Shown: positions 9,025-15,834 of the stretch, in pieces
Numbering within the stretch: the stretch's first letter is position 1
Layout of the letters: each line of letters starts with the position of its first letter
Assembly: GCA_943330925.2 (NCBI GenBank)
Contig: CALQJP020000004.1
Coordinates: forward strand, 1-27,961
Direction: 5' to 3'
DNA length: 27,961 bases
From: Chryseobacterium gleum
Lineage (GTDB): Bacteria > Bacteroidota > Bacteroidia > Flavobacteriales_D > Sanyastnellaceae
Notes under the pieces: model-generated
Told to the model about the DNA's origin: nothing
The model's input: only the letters and a program-made list of their open reading frames with translations
Database searches by the model: none
Made by a program: the position numbers and the translations under genes

Positions 9025-9828
9025 ATGATAGCATTTGACCCGGAATTGGCCGCACGCATGAAAATGCCTAAGGAGCTCCTCGACAGAGCTCCTGAGTTGC
9101 ATTTGGCCCTGCATATAGGCGAGCATCATGTGCATGCCGCTCTCTACGATTTCGCAGCTTCAACCTGTTTTTGGAATGTTCAATCCGAGGTGCCTGAGCA
9201 CTTGCCGGTCTATACATTTATTTATCAGAGAAACTGGATAGAGGGTGTGTTTAGAAGATGCACCGTAACCTTCGACTCCGATGCATATGCCTTGGTGCCT
9301 TTGTCATTGTTTGATGCGGAATCGAATGCGGATTATTTGCAAATGCAGCATGGGTTATCCGGCATGCCTTCGGCGTTTTTTGAGTTGCCCGAAGCGGAGG
9401 CTGTAGTAGTTTACGAAATACCGGAGTGGCAGCAGGATCTGATGCGTAGTTTTCCAAATGCACGTGTATTGCCATTGAGCGCGTTGTTAACGAAGCTTGC
9501 CGTTGCGAAGGTTCAACAATCCGGTGTGGAGTTTCTACTTGCATATTCCTCGGGCACTGTCACGATTGCCGCTGTAAAGGGAAAGAATCTCTTGCTGCTC
9601 GCAACCCATGAGGCAAGAACACCTGAAGACGTGCTCTATCACCTCTCCAATGCTGCTATGCGCTTGCAAATTGACTTGGAAAACTGCTCGCTCGAGTTGC
9701 TTGAAATTACCGCGGGAAATGAACTTGCTGAGTTGCTTGCAAGGTATGTACACGAAGTAAAGCTGCTGTCTGCCAATTCTTCTATGGAAGGACCGGCCAT
9801 CACCCAAATCCACTATTTATGCGCATAA
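9025..9828 (+). CDS. DUF3822 family protein
   Basis: A 267-residue soluble protein with the appearance of DUF3822: an N-terminal strand block (LHLALHIGEHHVHAAL), YALVPLSLFD, a central VVYEIPEWQQDLMRSFPNARVLPL, and a second half with FLLAYSSGTVTIAAVKGKNLLLL followed by TPEDVLYHLSNAAMRLQIDLE. The alternating beta/alpha layout in two halves is reminiscent of actin-like ATPase folds; that comparison is my inference. The function is unknown. The gene overlaps rsmD by 10 bases, the neighbourhood in which this family is usually met in Bacteroidota. Other possible starts are the ATGs at 9058 and 9064. Confidence 0.8.
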   Translation: MIAFDPELAARMKMPKELLDRAPELHLALHIGEHHVHAALYDFAASTCFWNVQSEVPEHLPVYTFIYQRNWIEGVFRRCTVTFDSDAYALVPLSLFDAESNADYLQMQHGLSGMPSAFFELPEAEAVVVYEIPEWQQDLMRSFPNARVLPLSALLTKLAVAKVQQSGVEFLLAYSSGTVTIAAVKGKNLLLLATHEARTPEDVLYHLSNAAMRLQIDLENCSLELLEITAGNELAELLARYVHEVKLLSANSSMEGPAITQIHYLCA

Positions 9829-10352
9829 TAGCAGGGTCATTGAAAGGGCGATCCATTGATGTGCCACGCAATTTTAAGGGACGTCCCACCACCGACTTTG
9901 CTCGCGAAGGCCTTTTCAATGTGCTCAACAACAGGGTGCATTGGCAAAATGCCCAAGTGCTCGATTTGTTCGCCGGTACCGGTGCTTTCTCACTGGAATG
10001 CTTTTCTCGCGGGGCACAACAAATTCTCGCGGTCGATGTACAGCCGCTTCACGTGCGCTTTATGAACGAGAATTTTAAAAAGTTTGAAGCCCACAACGCC
10101 CACGCTATAAAACAAGATGTGTTCAAATGGATTCCGACTGTGCGTGAAACGTTCAATCTCATTTTTGCAGATCCGCCATACGACATACCCGGGCTTCTTA
10201 AATTGCCCGGACTTATTCTGGAGAGTGGCATTCTAACGCCCGGCGGTGTATTGGTTGTCGAGCATGGTAAACGGACTAAGTTCTCAGATCAACCCGGATT
10301 CATGATGGAAAAGGTGTACAGCAACGTAACCTTCAGCTTCTTCGAAAACTGA
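9819..10352 (+). CDS. rsmD: 16S rRNA (guanine(966)-N2)-methyltransferase RsmD
   Basis: A 177-residue Rossmann-fold methyltransferase that uses SAM to methylate G966 of 16S rRNA. It opens with the family signature MRIIAGSLKGR and RPTTDFAREGLFNVL. SAM-binding motif I is VLDLFAGTGAFSLE near 47-60, and catalytic motif IV ADPPY is at 117-121. The length is normal for the family. It starts inside the last codons of the DUF3822 gene and lies 27 bases before the coaD start, so the three form a compact unit. Confidence 0.95.
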   Translation: MRIIAGSLKGRSIDVPRNFKGRPTTDFAREGLFNVLNNRVHWQNAQVLDLFAGTGAFSLECFSRGAQQILAVDVQPLHVRFMNENFKKFEAHNAHAIKQDVFKWIPTVRETFNLIFADPPYDIPGLLKLPGLILESGILTPGGVLVVEHGKRTKFSDQPGFMMEKVYSNVTFSFFEN

Positions 10353-10366
10353 TTGCTTTTTTCCTG

Positions 10367-10374
10367 TACGTTTG
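10367..10374 (+). promoter_or_regulatory. Perfect TAnnTTTG element directly before coaD
   Basis: TACGTTTG at 10367-10374 matches the Bacteroidota -7 consensus exactly. A weak -33 candidate, TTCG at 10341-10344, lies 22 bases upstream. The ATG of coaD at 10380 is only five bases after the element, so a transcript begun here would have almost no leader. Confidence 0.4.
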
Positions 10375-10379
10375 TAATC

Positions 10380-10844
10380 ATGAAAAGAGTTGCTGTCTTT
10401 CCGGGTTCGTTCGATCCGATTACCAAAGGACACGAAGAAATTGTGCGTCGTGCAGCTGCGATGTTCGATGAAATTATCGTCGCAATTGGTAGCAATACCA
10501 GTAAAACATATCTTTTTTCCGAAAACCACCGCAGCGAATGGGCTAGGTCTACGTTTGCCGATCTGCCCAATGTGCGTGTTGAATTCTTCCAGGGTTTGAC
10601 GGTCGATTTTTGCAAAACAAACAACGCGAATTTCATTCTCCGTGGTATCCGAAACTCAGTCGACTTCGAATACGAAATGTCCATCGCGCACATGAACAAA
10701 GCGATGTCTGTTGAAGTGGAAACGGTTTTCTTGGCAGCCGATACACAATGGGTTTCCCTCAGTAGTACAATTGTTCGGGAGATTATCAAAAATAAAGGTC
10801 AGGTTTCGCAGTTCTTACCGACGGGGGTAAATGTCTATGAGTAA
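10380..10844 (+). CDS. coaD: Phosphopantetheine adenylyltransferase CoaD
   Basis: A 154-residue enzyme that transfers AMP from ATP to 4'-phosphopantetheine, the fourth step of coenzyme A synthesis. It starts MKRVAVFPGSFDPITKGHEEI, with the nucleotidyltransferase TxGH motif at 15-18. LRGIRNSVDFEYE at 88-100 and the SLSSTIVRE block at 127-135 are the other conserved sites. The Met at 10380 is chosen because upstream non-ATG codons in frame add residues absent from the family. The end overlaps the following exported-protein gene by 14 bases, suggesting coupling. Confidence 0.96.
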   Translation: MKRVAVFPGSFDPITKGHEEIVRRAAAMFDEIIVAIGSNTSKTYLFSENHRSEWARSTFADLPNVRVEFFQGLTVDFCKTNNANFILRGIRNSVDFEYEMSIAHMNKAMSVEVETVFLAADTQWVSLSSTIVREIIKNKGQVSQFLPTGVNVYE

Positions 10845-12366
10845 TCGATTGATTTTTTTCTTCTTGCTGTGTTTGCCTTTTCATCTGTTCGCGCAGCTTA
10901 GCAGTTTGCGCGGAGAGGCGAAAGGATACGAAGGGCGAAAGCTCGCCGTGATTGCAATTCAGGATGAGTTTTCAGGGAAAAGAGTTTTACTTGGACAGTG
11001 CGATGTGAATGACAACGGGACTTTTGAAATTCAATTTGATCCTCAATTTACCCGGCGTGTTTACATTCACATTCAACGCGTAGAAGCTCCGTTGTATGTG
11101 CAGCCCGGAAATGCCTATTCCGTTGTTTTTCCTCCATCATCGCAAGCCGATTACAAGCGTTTCGACAATACCGAAGTAAGCCTTCAGTTCAATGACCTCC
11201 CCGAATCAGACGTGAATTGGGTTATTCGAAAATTCAATGCCGACTATGCATCCTTCATCAGCAATCACTTTTATGATTTTGCGGCCGATGAGTATAGAGG
11301 TGCTCCTGAATACATCAAGTACCTCGGCAGCAAAAGGGAAGGGGTTGATATGTACGCAAAATCTGCCAGTACAGATTCATTGAATAAAAATCTTGAGAAG
11401 GGATTCAGTCGATGGGTTACTCATTTCGAAGATTCAATAGCGCAGATCAACGAAAACTCAAGCGACCCGGAATTTACCGGTACATACAAACGATTTGCAT
11501 TGGGCGAGTTGCACCTGCTCTCCGGAATGAATCGGAAAGTCTTTTATGAAAACTACTTTATGTCGGTGATACCAAAGGCACATAATCCTGCATTTGTGAG
11601 TTGTTTCAAGTTGTTTACACGAAACATACTGGTGGGACAGAAGGCGCCGGTACAGGCAGCGATTATCAGGGCGGTCAATGTCGACAGAGATTTGATACGT
11701 TTGGGCGAGGCATTGAGCACCGAATCTGGATTGCAGTCGGATAGGCTGAAGCACCTGGCCGCTTTAAATGGATTGAAAGACCTGTACAACAACAAGTCAT
11801 TTGATAGGGCGTCTATTGATATTCTCATGAGCAAAGTGCATACGGGAGATTCCTTGGTCGATGCTGTTGCTGAATCTACGCGCTATCAGTTGACGCGCTG
11901 CAGGGCAGGCTGGCCTGTTCAAGAATTCGTATTCACAGATGAAACGCAGGAGAAATGGTCGCTATCTAATGCAGATGGTCTGCCATTGTATCTGCTTTTC
12001 TTTGCTTCCTGGAGTCCGTCTTCCCTGAAGGAAATGCTGGTTCTTGAACGCTGGCAAGAAAAGTTTGGGGGGCGAATTCAATTTGTGGCTGTATGCATGG
12101 ACGACGACTACAGAAACTATCGCAAGTACCTGGAAGATAACCTGAAACTGCCCATTAAGTTGGTCTACGGTAATGCGGAGCCTTTCGTGCAGGAAAAATT
12201 CAACCTGAAGGCCATTCCTCACCAGGTGTTGCTCGACGCGAAGGGCGTCGTAGTGGCCGATGTTTGTCCCGCGCCTTCAGACGCACTTTTCGAATCGTTT
12301 CTGAATAGGATAGCAGCTGATTCTGCGCCCAATCGGCAGGGGCCTAAAACGTGGAAAGATCGTTAG
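10831..12366 (+). CDS. Exported TlpA-like thioredoxin-fold protein lacking both redox cysteines
   Basis: A 511-residue protein with a signal peptide (MSNRLIFFFLLCLPFHLFAQ, counted from the second Met at 10837, an equally good start). Residues 25-110 form the beta-rich N-terminal domain common before TlpA-like domains in Bacteroidota. A long helical middle (about 120-360) follows, and residues 365-500 have a thioredoxin fold. The usual WCxxC reads W394-SPSS, so both catalytic cysteines are serine. The fold markers remain: LFFASW strand, KEMLVLERWQEKF helix, IQFVAVCMDDD strand and the cis-proline site AIPHQVLLD. It cannot act as a dithiol oxidoreductase and may be a binding or scaffold protein in the periplasm. 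Its TAG overlaps the stop of the convergent bshB1 gene. Confidence 0.85.
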   Translation: MSMSNRLIFFFLLCLPFHLFAQLSSLRGEAKGYEGRKLAVIAIQDEFSGKRVLLGQCDVNDNGTFEIQFDPQFTRRVYIHIQRVEAPLYVQPGNAYSVVFPPSSQADYKRFDNTEVSLQFNDLPESDVNWVIRKFNADYASFISNHFYDFAADEYRGAPEYIKYLGSKREGVDMYAKSASTDSLNKNLEKGFSRWVTHFEDSIAQINENSSDPEFTGTYKRFALGELHLLSGMNRKVFYENYFMSVIPKAHNPAFVSCFKLFTRNILVGQKAPVQAAIIRAVNVDRDLIRLGEALSTESGLQSDRLKHLAALNGLKDLYNNKSFDRASIDILMSKVHTGDSLVDAVAESTRYQLTRCRAGWPVQEFVFTDETQEKWSLSNADGLPLYLLFFASWSPSSLKEMLVLERWQEKFGGRIQFVAVCMDDDYRNYRKYLEDNLKLPIKLVYGNAEPFVQEKFNLKAIPHQVLLDAKGVVVADVCPAPSDALFESFLNRIAADSAPNRQGPKTWKDR

Positions 12367-13088
12367 AGTATATGGCTGATGCTTTGCACCCCGGGACTCC
12401 GATCGGTGATGAAGCCCTCTCCAAGCGTAAAGCCACAGGGTCTTCCAAGGCTGAGAGCTTTTCCATACAGAAAGTCAAAGAATTCCTCACCGGAAATAGG
12501 CGTCTTAGGCTCCGTCGATGCCGGATTGTGAAATTGACTGCCAAAGCACTTCAATGCGGCAACTTTTTTCTCCCAATGCTCGGAAATGTCTACAACAAAT
12601 GAAGGTGTCAGGTAATAATCCTGAATGTACATAAATACAGATCGGGGCCTCCAGGCCTCCTGAAGAATTCCGTTTGAAGTGGTTTCGATTTTTGCTAAAC
12701 CAGAGTAAAAGCAGGCTTCGCGCACCAACTCCGATGCACGGGCATGGTCAGGATGTCGGTCGCTGGGCGAATTCGCCAATACGATTGAGGGCCTGTACTG
12801 CCTGATTTTCTCAATTACCTTGAGTCGATGCCACTCGTCGTTCGTGAAAAAGCAATCCCGAAACTCAAGGTTTTCTCGCACAGCCAGCCCCATCACTCGA
12901 CTCGATGCTTCTGCCTCCTGAAGCCTCAACTCACTGCTCCCCCTGCTACCCATCTCTCCGGTCGTTAAATCGATCAGCCCCACTTTCTTTCCATCCTCAA
13001 CAGCCCGAATAAGGGTTGCCCCGCAGCTAATCTCAACATCGTCGGGATGGGCTCCGAAGGCGAGTATGTCTAACGCGATTCTATTCAT
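12363..13088 (-). CDS. bshB1: Bacillithiol biosynthesis deacetylase BshB1
   Basis: A 241-residue PIG-L-family zinc deacetylase that removes the acetyl group from N-acetylglucosaminyl-malate to give GlcN-malate for bacillithiol. The zinc motif AHPDD is at 13-17 (H14, D17), and a second His set sits in SDRHPDHARASE. GEMGSRGS, FTNDEWHRLKVI and the C-terminal PSFVVDISEHWEKKVAAL and FGSQFH are close to characterised BshB1 proteins. The ATG at 13088 gives the family-typical start MNRIALDILAFGAHPDD; the upstream ATG at 13121 adds 11 unlikely residues and lies upstream of the probable promoter. The other bacillithiol genes (bshA, bshC) are not in the window. Confidence 0.93.
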   Translation of the reverse strand: MNRIALDILAFGAHPDDVEISCGATLIRAVEDGKKVGLIDLTTGEMGSRGSSELRLQEAEASSRVMGLAVRENLEFRDCFFTNDEWHRLKVIEKIRQYRPSIVLANSPSDRHPDHARASELVREACFYSGLAKIETTSNGILQEAWRPRSVFMYIQDYYLTPSFVVDISEHWEKKVAALKCFGSQFHNPASTEPKTPISGEEFFDFLYGKALSLGRPCGFTLGEGFITDRSPGVQSISHIL

Positions 13089-13106
13089 CTTAAAGCGAAT
13101 TGGGCG

Positions 13107-13114
13107 CAAAGGTA
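13107..13114 (-). promoter_or_regulatory. Perfect -7 element of bshB1
   Basis: The minus strand reads TACCTTTG, an exact TAnnTTTG match, ending 18 bases before the ATG at 13088. The -33 region is weak (TTCG 16 bases upstream). Transcription would start near 13103, inside the longer alternative reading of the gene, which excludes the ATG at 13121. Confidence 0.45.
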
Positions 13115-13157
13115 TGGGCAAGTGCGGGGTCGAATACGTTGATGTGAATCAATAAGT

Positions 13158-13179
13158 TAAGGCTTTACGTGTAGCCTTA
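13158..13179. other. Perfect 7-bp inverted repeat between bshB1 and the M23 peptidase gene
   Basis: TAAGGCT at 13158-13164 and AGCCTTA at 13173-13179 are exact reverse complements around an 8-base centre (TTACGTGT). It lies in the longest gene-free gap of the window, upstream of both divergent promoters, and is followed by an AT-rich stretch. There is no T-tract on either strand, so it does not look like a terminator. An operator for a dimeric regulator is possible. Confidence 0.4.
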
Positions 13180-13248
13180 GGTAATTAAATTAACGTTTCG
13201 TTTAGAACTTAACTCTACTTGAAAATCATAGACTTGTCTCCTTTTTTC

Positions 13249-13256
13249 TATTTTTG
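13249..13256 (+). promoter_or_regulatory. Perfect -7 element near the M23 peptidase start
   Basis: TATTTTTG at 13249-13256, followed by CCGC, is an exact match to TAnnTTTG. No good TTTG lies at the normal distance (a TTG at 13219 is 27 bases upstream). It places the probable transcript start near 13260, downstream of the first possible start codon at 13219. Confidence 0.45.
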
Positions 13257-13263
13257 CCGCGCT

Positions 13264-14241
13264 TTGAGAAAACAAATCCACACATTCCTAGGGATATTTA
13301 TGTTCACTCTGCTCTCCTTTACGGCGTGGTCACAGGGGGAGGAACCCGAGTTGTTCTCTGAGTTTGAGATGGTAGATGATACGAATGCGCTTCCCCACGC
13401 CGGCGGTGCTTCCGATGAAGAGGTGAACTCTATGGCAATTTTCAACGAACGTGCAGTAGAACTGCAGTTGTTGAATGTGCGTGATTCCATTCGACATATT
13501 CCGGCTTACGAAACGTATTGTCATTGGGATACCAAGAACTTGTTCGCATACCGCTCCGGCCAAGCGGCTGTTGGCACAGGCATCAATTTCCACCTTGCCC
13601 ACAGCGATTGTGATTTTCACTATCCGGCAATCGGTATGATGACCTCACCTTTTGGTCCACGTTGGGGCAGAATGCACTACGGATTGGATATCGACCTGGA
13701 AGTAGGCGACAATGTCTTCGCGGCTTTTGAAGGGATGGTTCGCATCTCTCAGTACCACTCATCCTACGGAAATGTTGTGGTGGTTCGTCACAACAATGGC
13801 TTGGAAACGCTCTATGCGCACATGTCGCAACGTAAAGTGCTGCCGGGCGATCATGTGGAAGCAGGCGACATCATTGGTCTTGGAGGAAATACAGGTCGTT
13901 CGTATGGTGCGCACCTGCACTTCGAGTTTCGTTACATGGGACAGGCATTCGACCCGCTGCTAATAGTTAATCCTTCTGCTCAAGCCCTCTTAGCTTCTTC
14001 TTTTACCTTGCTTCCCGTGCACTATGAGCCGGCGGGTGTGTCACCCCAAACCATTGCGGCTCGCAATGCTGCGGCAAAGCCTGCTAAATCTACAAAAGCT
14101 AAGTATCATGTCGTAAAAAAGGGGGATACCCTCTATTCAATAGCTCGCAAAAACGGAACATCCGTGAACTCTTTATGCAAAATCAACCGTATTAAAGAGT
14201 CGAGCACGCTGCGATTAGGCCAGCGCATTCGAGTCAAGTAA
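13264..14241 (+). CDS. Exported M23 metallopeptidase with C-terminal LysM domain
   Basis: A probable cell-wall endopeptidase that cuts peptidoglycan cross-links in the periplasm. The M23 domain has all zinc and catalytic markers in order: SPFGPRWGRMHYGLDID (His and Asp ligands), LYAHMS, and GAHLHFEFR (HxH). An Ala/Lys-rich linker leads to a LysM domain (YHVVKKGDTLYSIARKNGTS...LRLGQRIRVK) that binds glycan. Start choice is uncertain: TTG codons at 13219, 13234 and 13264 and an ATG at 13300 are in frame. The TTG at 13264 gives a proper signal peptide (RKQIHTFLGIFMFTLLSFTAWSQ), whereas the ATG at 13300 leaves only 12 residues without positive charge. TTG at 13219 lies upstream of the likely promoter. 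The peptidase assignment is firm. Confidence 0.9.
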   Translation: MRKQIHTFLGIFMFTLLSFTAWSQGEEPELFSEFEMVDDTNALPHAGGASDEEVNSMAIFNERAVELQLLNVRDSIRHIPAYETYCHWDTKNLFAYRSGQAAVGTGINFHLAHSDCDFHYPAIGMMTSPFGPRWGRMHYGLDIDLEVGDNVFAAFEGMVRISQYHSSYGNVVVVRHNNGLETLYAHMSQRKVLPGDHVEAGDIIGLGGNTGRSYGAHLHFEFRYMGQAFDPLLIVNPSAQALLASSFTLLPVHYEPAGVSPQTIAARNAAAKPAKSTKAKYHVVKKGDTLYSIARKNGTSVNSLCKINRIKESSTLRLGQRIRVK

Positions 14242-14282
14242 TCGCTTGACTTCTGTCACCGGAGTTTATGAATTAATCCCTT

Positions 14283-14310
14283 GAACCATTGTTGGTTCTG
14301 TTTGTTTATT
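14283..14310 (+). terminator. Probable intrinsic terminator after the M23 peptidase gene
   Basis: GAACCA at 14283-14288 and TGGTTC at 14293-14298 pair perfectly around a TTGT loop, followed by the T-rich stretch TGTTTGTTTATT. It sits 42 bases after the peptidase stop and just before the carotenoid operon. The stem is short and only half GC, so termination may be partial. Confidence 0.5.
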
Positions 14311-14336
14311 GGATTGGTCTTATTGTTAAACAAACA
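14299..14336. promoter_or_regulatory. Perfect 10-bp inverted repeat ending at the crtI start codon
   Basis: TGTTTGTTTA at 14299-14308 and TAAACAAACA at 14327-14336 are exact reverse complements separated by 18 bases. The right arm ends on the A of the crtI ATG. It could be an operator covering the promoter region of the carotenoid operon or, in RNA, a stem that hides the translation start. The left arm is also the T-tract of the terminator just before it. Confidence 0.55.
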
Positions 14337-15826
14337 TGCAGGTTGCATCTAGAAAGAAAATTGCTGTGATTGGTGCCGGTTTCGCCGGCCTCGCTTCAGC
14401 TGCTTCATTGGCCCAAAAGGGCTTTGATGTGACGCTGCTTGAAAAAAATGCAAGGACCGGTGGCAGAGGGCGTTCCTTCAAATTTGAAGGCTATACCTTC
14501 GATATGGGGCCATCCTGGTACTGGATGCCGGAGGTGTTTGAACAGTTCTTCAACCGCTTCGGCAAAAAAGTAAGTGATTACTACACGCTCAAGCGTCTGG
14601 ATCCTTCTTACCGAGTTTTCTTTCAGGATGGTGCTCCACTCGATGTGCCGGCTGCTTACGCTGAGTTCAAGAAAATGGTGGAAGCAATTGAACCGGGATC
14701 CTCAGCCAAACTCGACCAGTTCATGGCCGAAGCCAAAATCAAGTACGATGTGAGCATGGCCGACTTCGTTTGGAAGCCGTCGCTGAGCATATTGGAGTTT
14801 GCTCAGCCTCGATTGCTGGTAGAATCATTCAGGCTTCACTTGTTCTCCGGCTTTTCCAGTCATGCTAAAAAGTTCTTCAAGCATCCTAAGATTATTCAAT
14901 TGCTGGAGTTTCCCATCCTTTTTTTGGGTGCAAAACCGGAGAAAACTCCGGCGATGTATAGCATGATGAACTACGCCGACATCATGTTGGGTACGTGGTT
15001 TCCACAAGGCGGAATGTGCAAAATCGCAGAGGCGATGACTTCGTTGGCCAGGGAACTAGGCGTGCGCATTATCACTTCAAGTCAGGTCAATGCCATTGAT
15101 GTAAGCGACAACGAGGCGCATGCTATCTCGTTTGATGGAAGTACCGAGCAGTTCGATGCCATTGTTGCAGCTGCAGACTACCATCACGTAGAATCGAAGC
15201 TGCTGAAAAAGGAACATCGCTCTTATACCGATGATTACTGGGAAAGTCGCGTAATGTCGCCTTCCTCATTGTTGTTCTATATTGGAGTGAAAAGAAAGGT
15301 GAAGGGAATTCTCCATCATAACCTGTTTTTTGATGAGCCATTCGATCGACATGCCGTAGAAATCTACGACACACCATCTTGGCCTGAAAACCCACTTTTC
15401 TATCTTTGCTGTACTTCGGCAACAGATCCGTCTGTCGCCCCCGAAGGCAAGGAGAATTTATTTATTCTGATTCCGGTTGCAACAGGACTTACAAGCACTG
15501 AAGAAGAAAGAATGAGTTACTTGAAGGTTTGCCTGGAACGCATCAAAAAACTCACGGGTGAAGACTTGGAACAGGATATTGAATATGTGAGGTCATATGC
15601 GCATGAAGAATTTATAAGCGATTACAATGCCTTCAAAGGAAATGCATATGGGTTGGCAAATACGCTCATGCAAACGGCGATTATGAAGCCACGGATGAAA
15701 AGTAAAAAAGTTAAAAACCTGTTCTTTACCGGACAGCTAACGGTACCGGGCCCGGGCGTACCGCCAAGTATTATTAGCGGTCAAATTGTGGCCGATGAAG
15801 TTGAGAAATATTTCCAAAAACGATAA
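14336..15826 (+). CDS. crtI: Phytoene desaturase CrtI
   Basis: A 496-residue FAD enzyme that introduces double bonds into 15-cis-phytoene, giving lycopene or a shorter desaturation product. The N-terminal dinucleotide-binding motif IAVIGAGFAGLASAASLAQKG is followed by LLEKNARTGGRGRSF and YTFDMGPSWYWMP. The C-terminal FAD block LFFTGQLTVPGPGVPPSIISGQ is the carotenoid desaturase signature. Length is normal. Related 4,4'-diapophytoene or methoxyneurosporene enzymes cannot be separated by eye, but the neighbouring crtB, idi and crtZ favour the C40 pathway. First gene of the operon; crtB begins eight bases after its stop. Confidence 0.93.
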   Translation: MQVASRKKIAVIGAGFAGLASAASLAQKGFDVTLLEKNARTGGRGRSFKFEGYTFDMGPSWYWMPEVFEQFFNRFGKKVSDYYTLKRLDPSYRVFFQDGAPLDVPAAYAEFKKMVEAIEPGSSAKLDQFMAEAKIKYDVSMADFVWKPSLSILEFAQPRLLVESFRLHLFSGFSSHAKKFFKHPKIIQLLEFPILFLGAKPEKTPAMYSMMNYADIMLGTWFPQGGMCKIAEAMTSLARELGVRIITSSQVNAIDVSDNEAHAISFDGSTEQFDAIVAAADYHHVESKLLKKEHRSYTDDYWESRVMSPSSLLFYIGVKRKVKGILHHNLFFDEPFDRHAVEIYDTPSWPENPLFYLCCTSATDPSVAPEGKENLFILIPVATGLTSTEEERMSYLKVCLERIKKLTGEDLEQDIEYVRSYAHEEFISDYNAFKGNAYGLANTLMQTAIMKPRMKSKKVKNLFFTGQLTVPGPGVPPSIISGQIVADEVEKYFQKR

Positions 15827-15834
15827 ACACTACC

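Noticed and set aside
8943..9059. N-terminal extension of the RecD-like helicase to the ATG at 9059
   Set aside because: It would overlap the divergent DUF3822 start and adds 39 residues not fitting the family; the Met at 8942 begins a normal helicase N-terminus.
4335..9059. Helicase, truA, PsbP-like and ABC exporter genes as a defence island
   Set aside because: truA and the RecD-like helicase are common housekeeping genes, and the exporter and PsbP-like genes are ordinary; no nuclease, toxin or sensor gene accompanies them.
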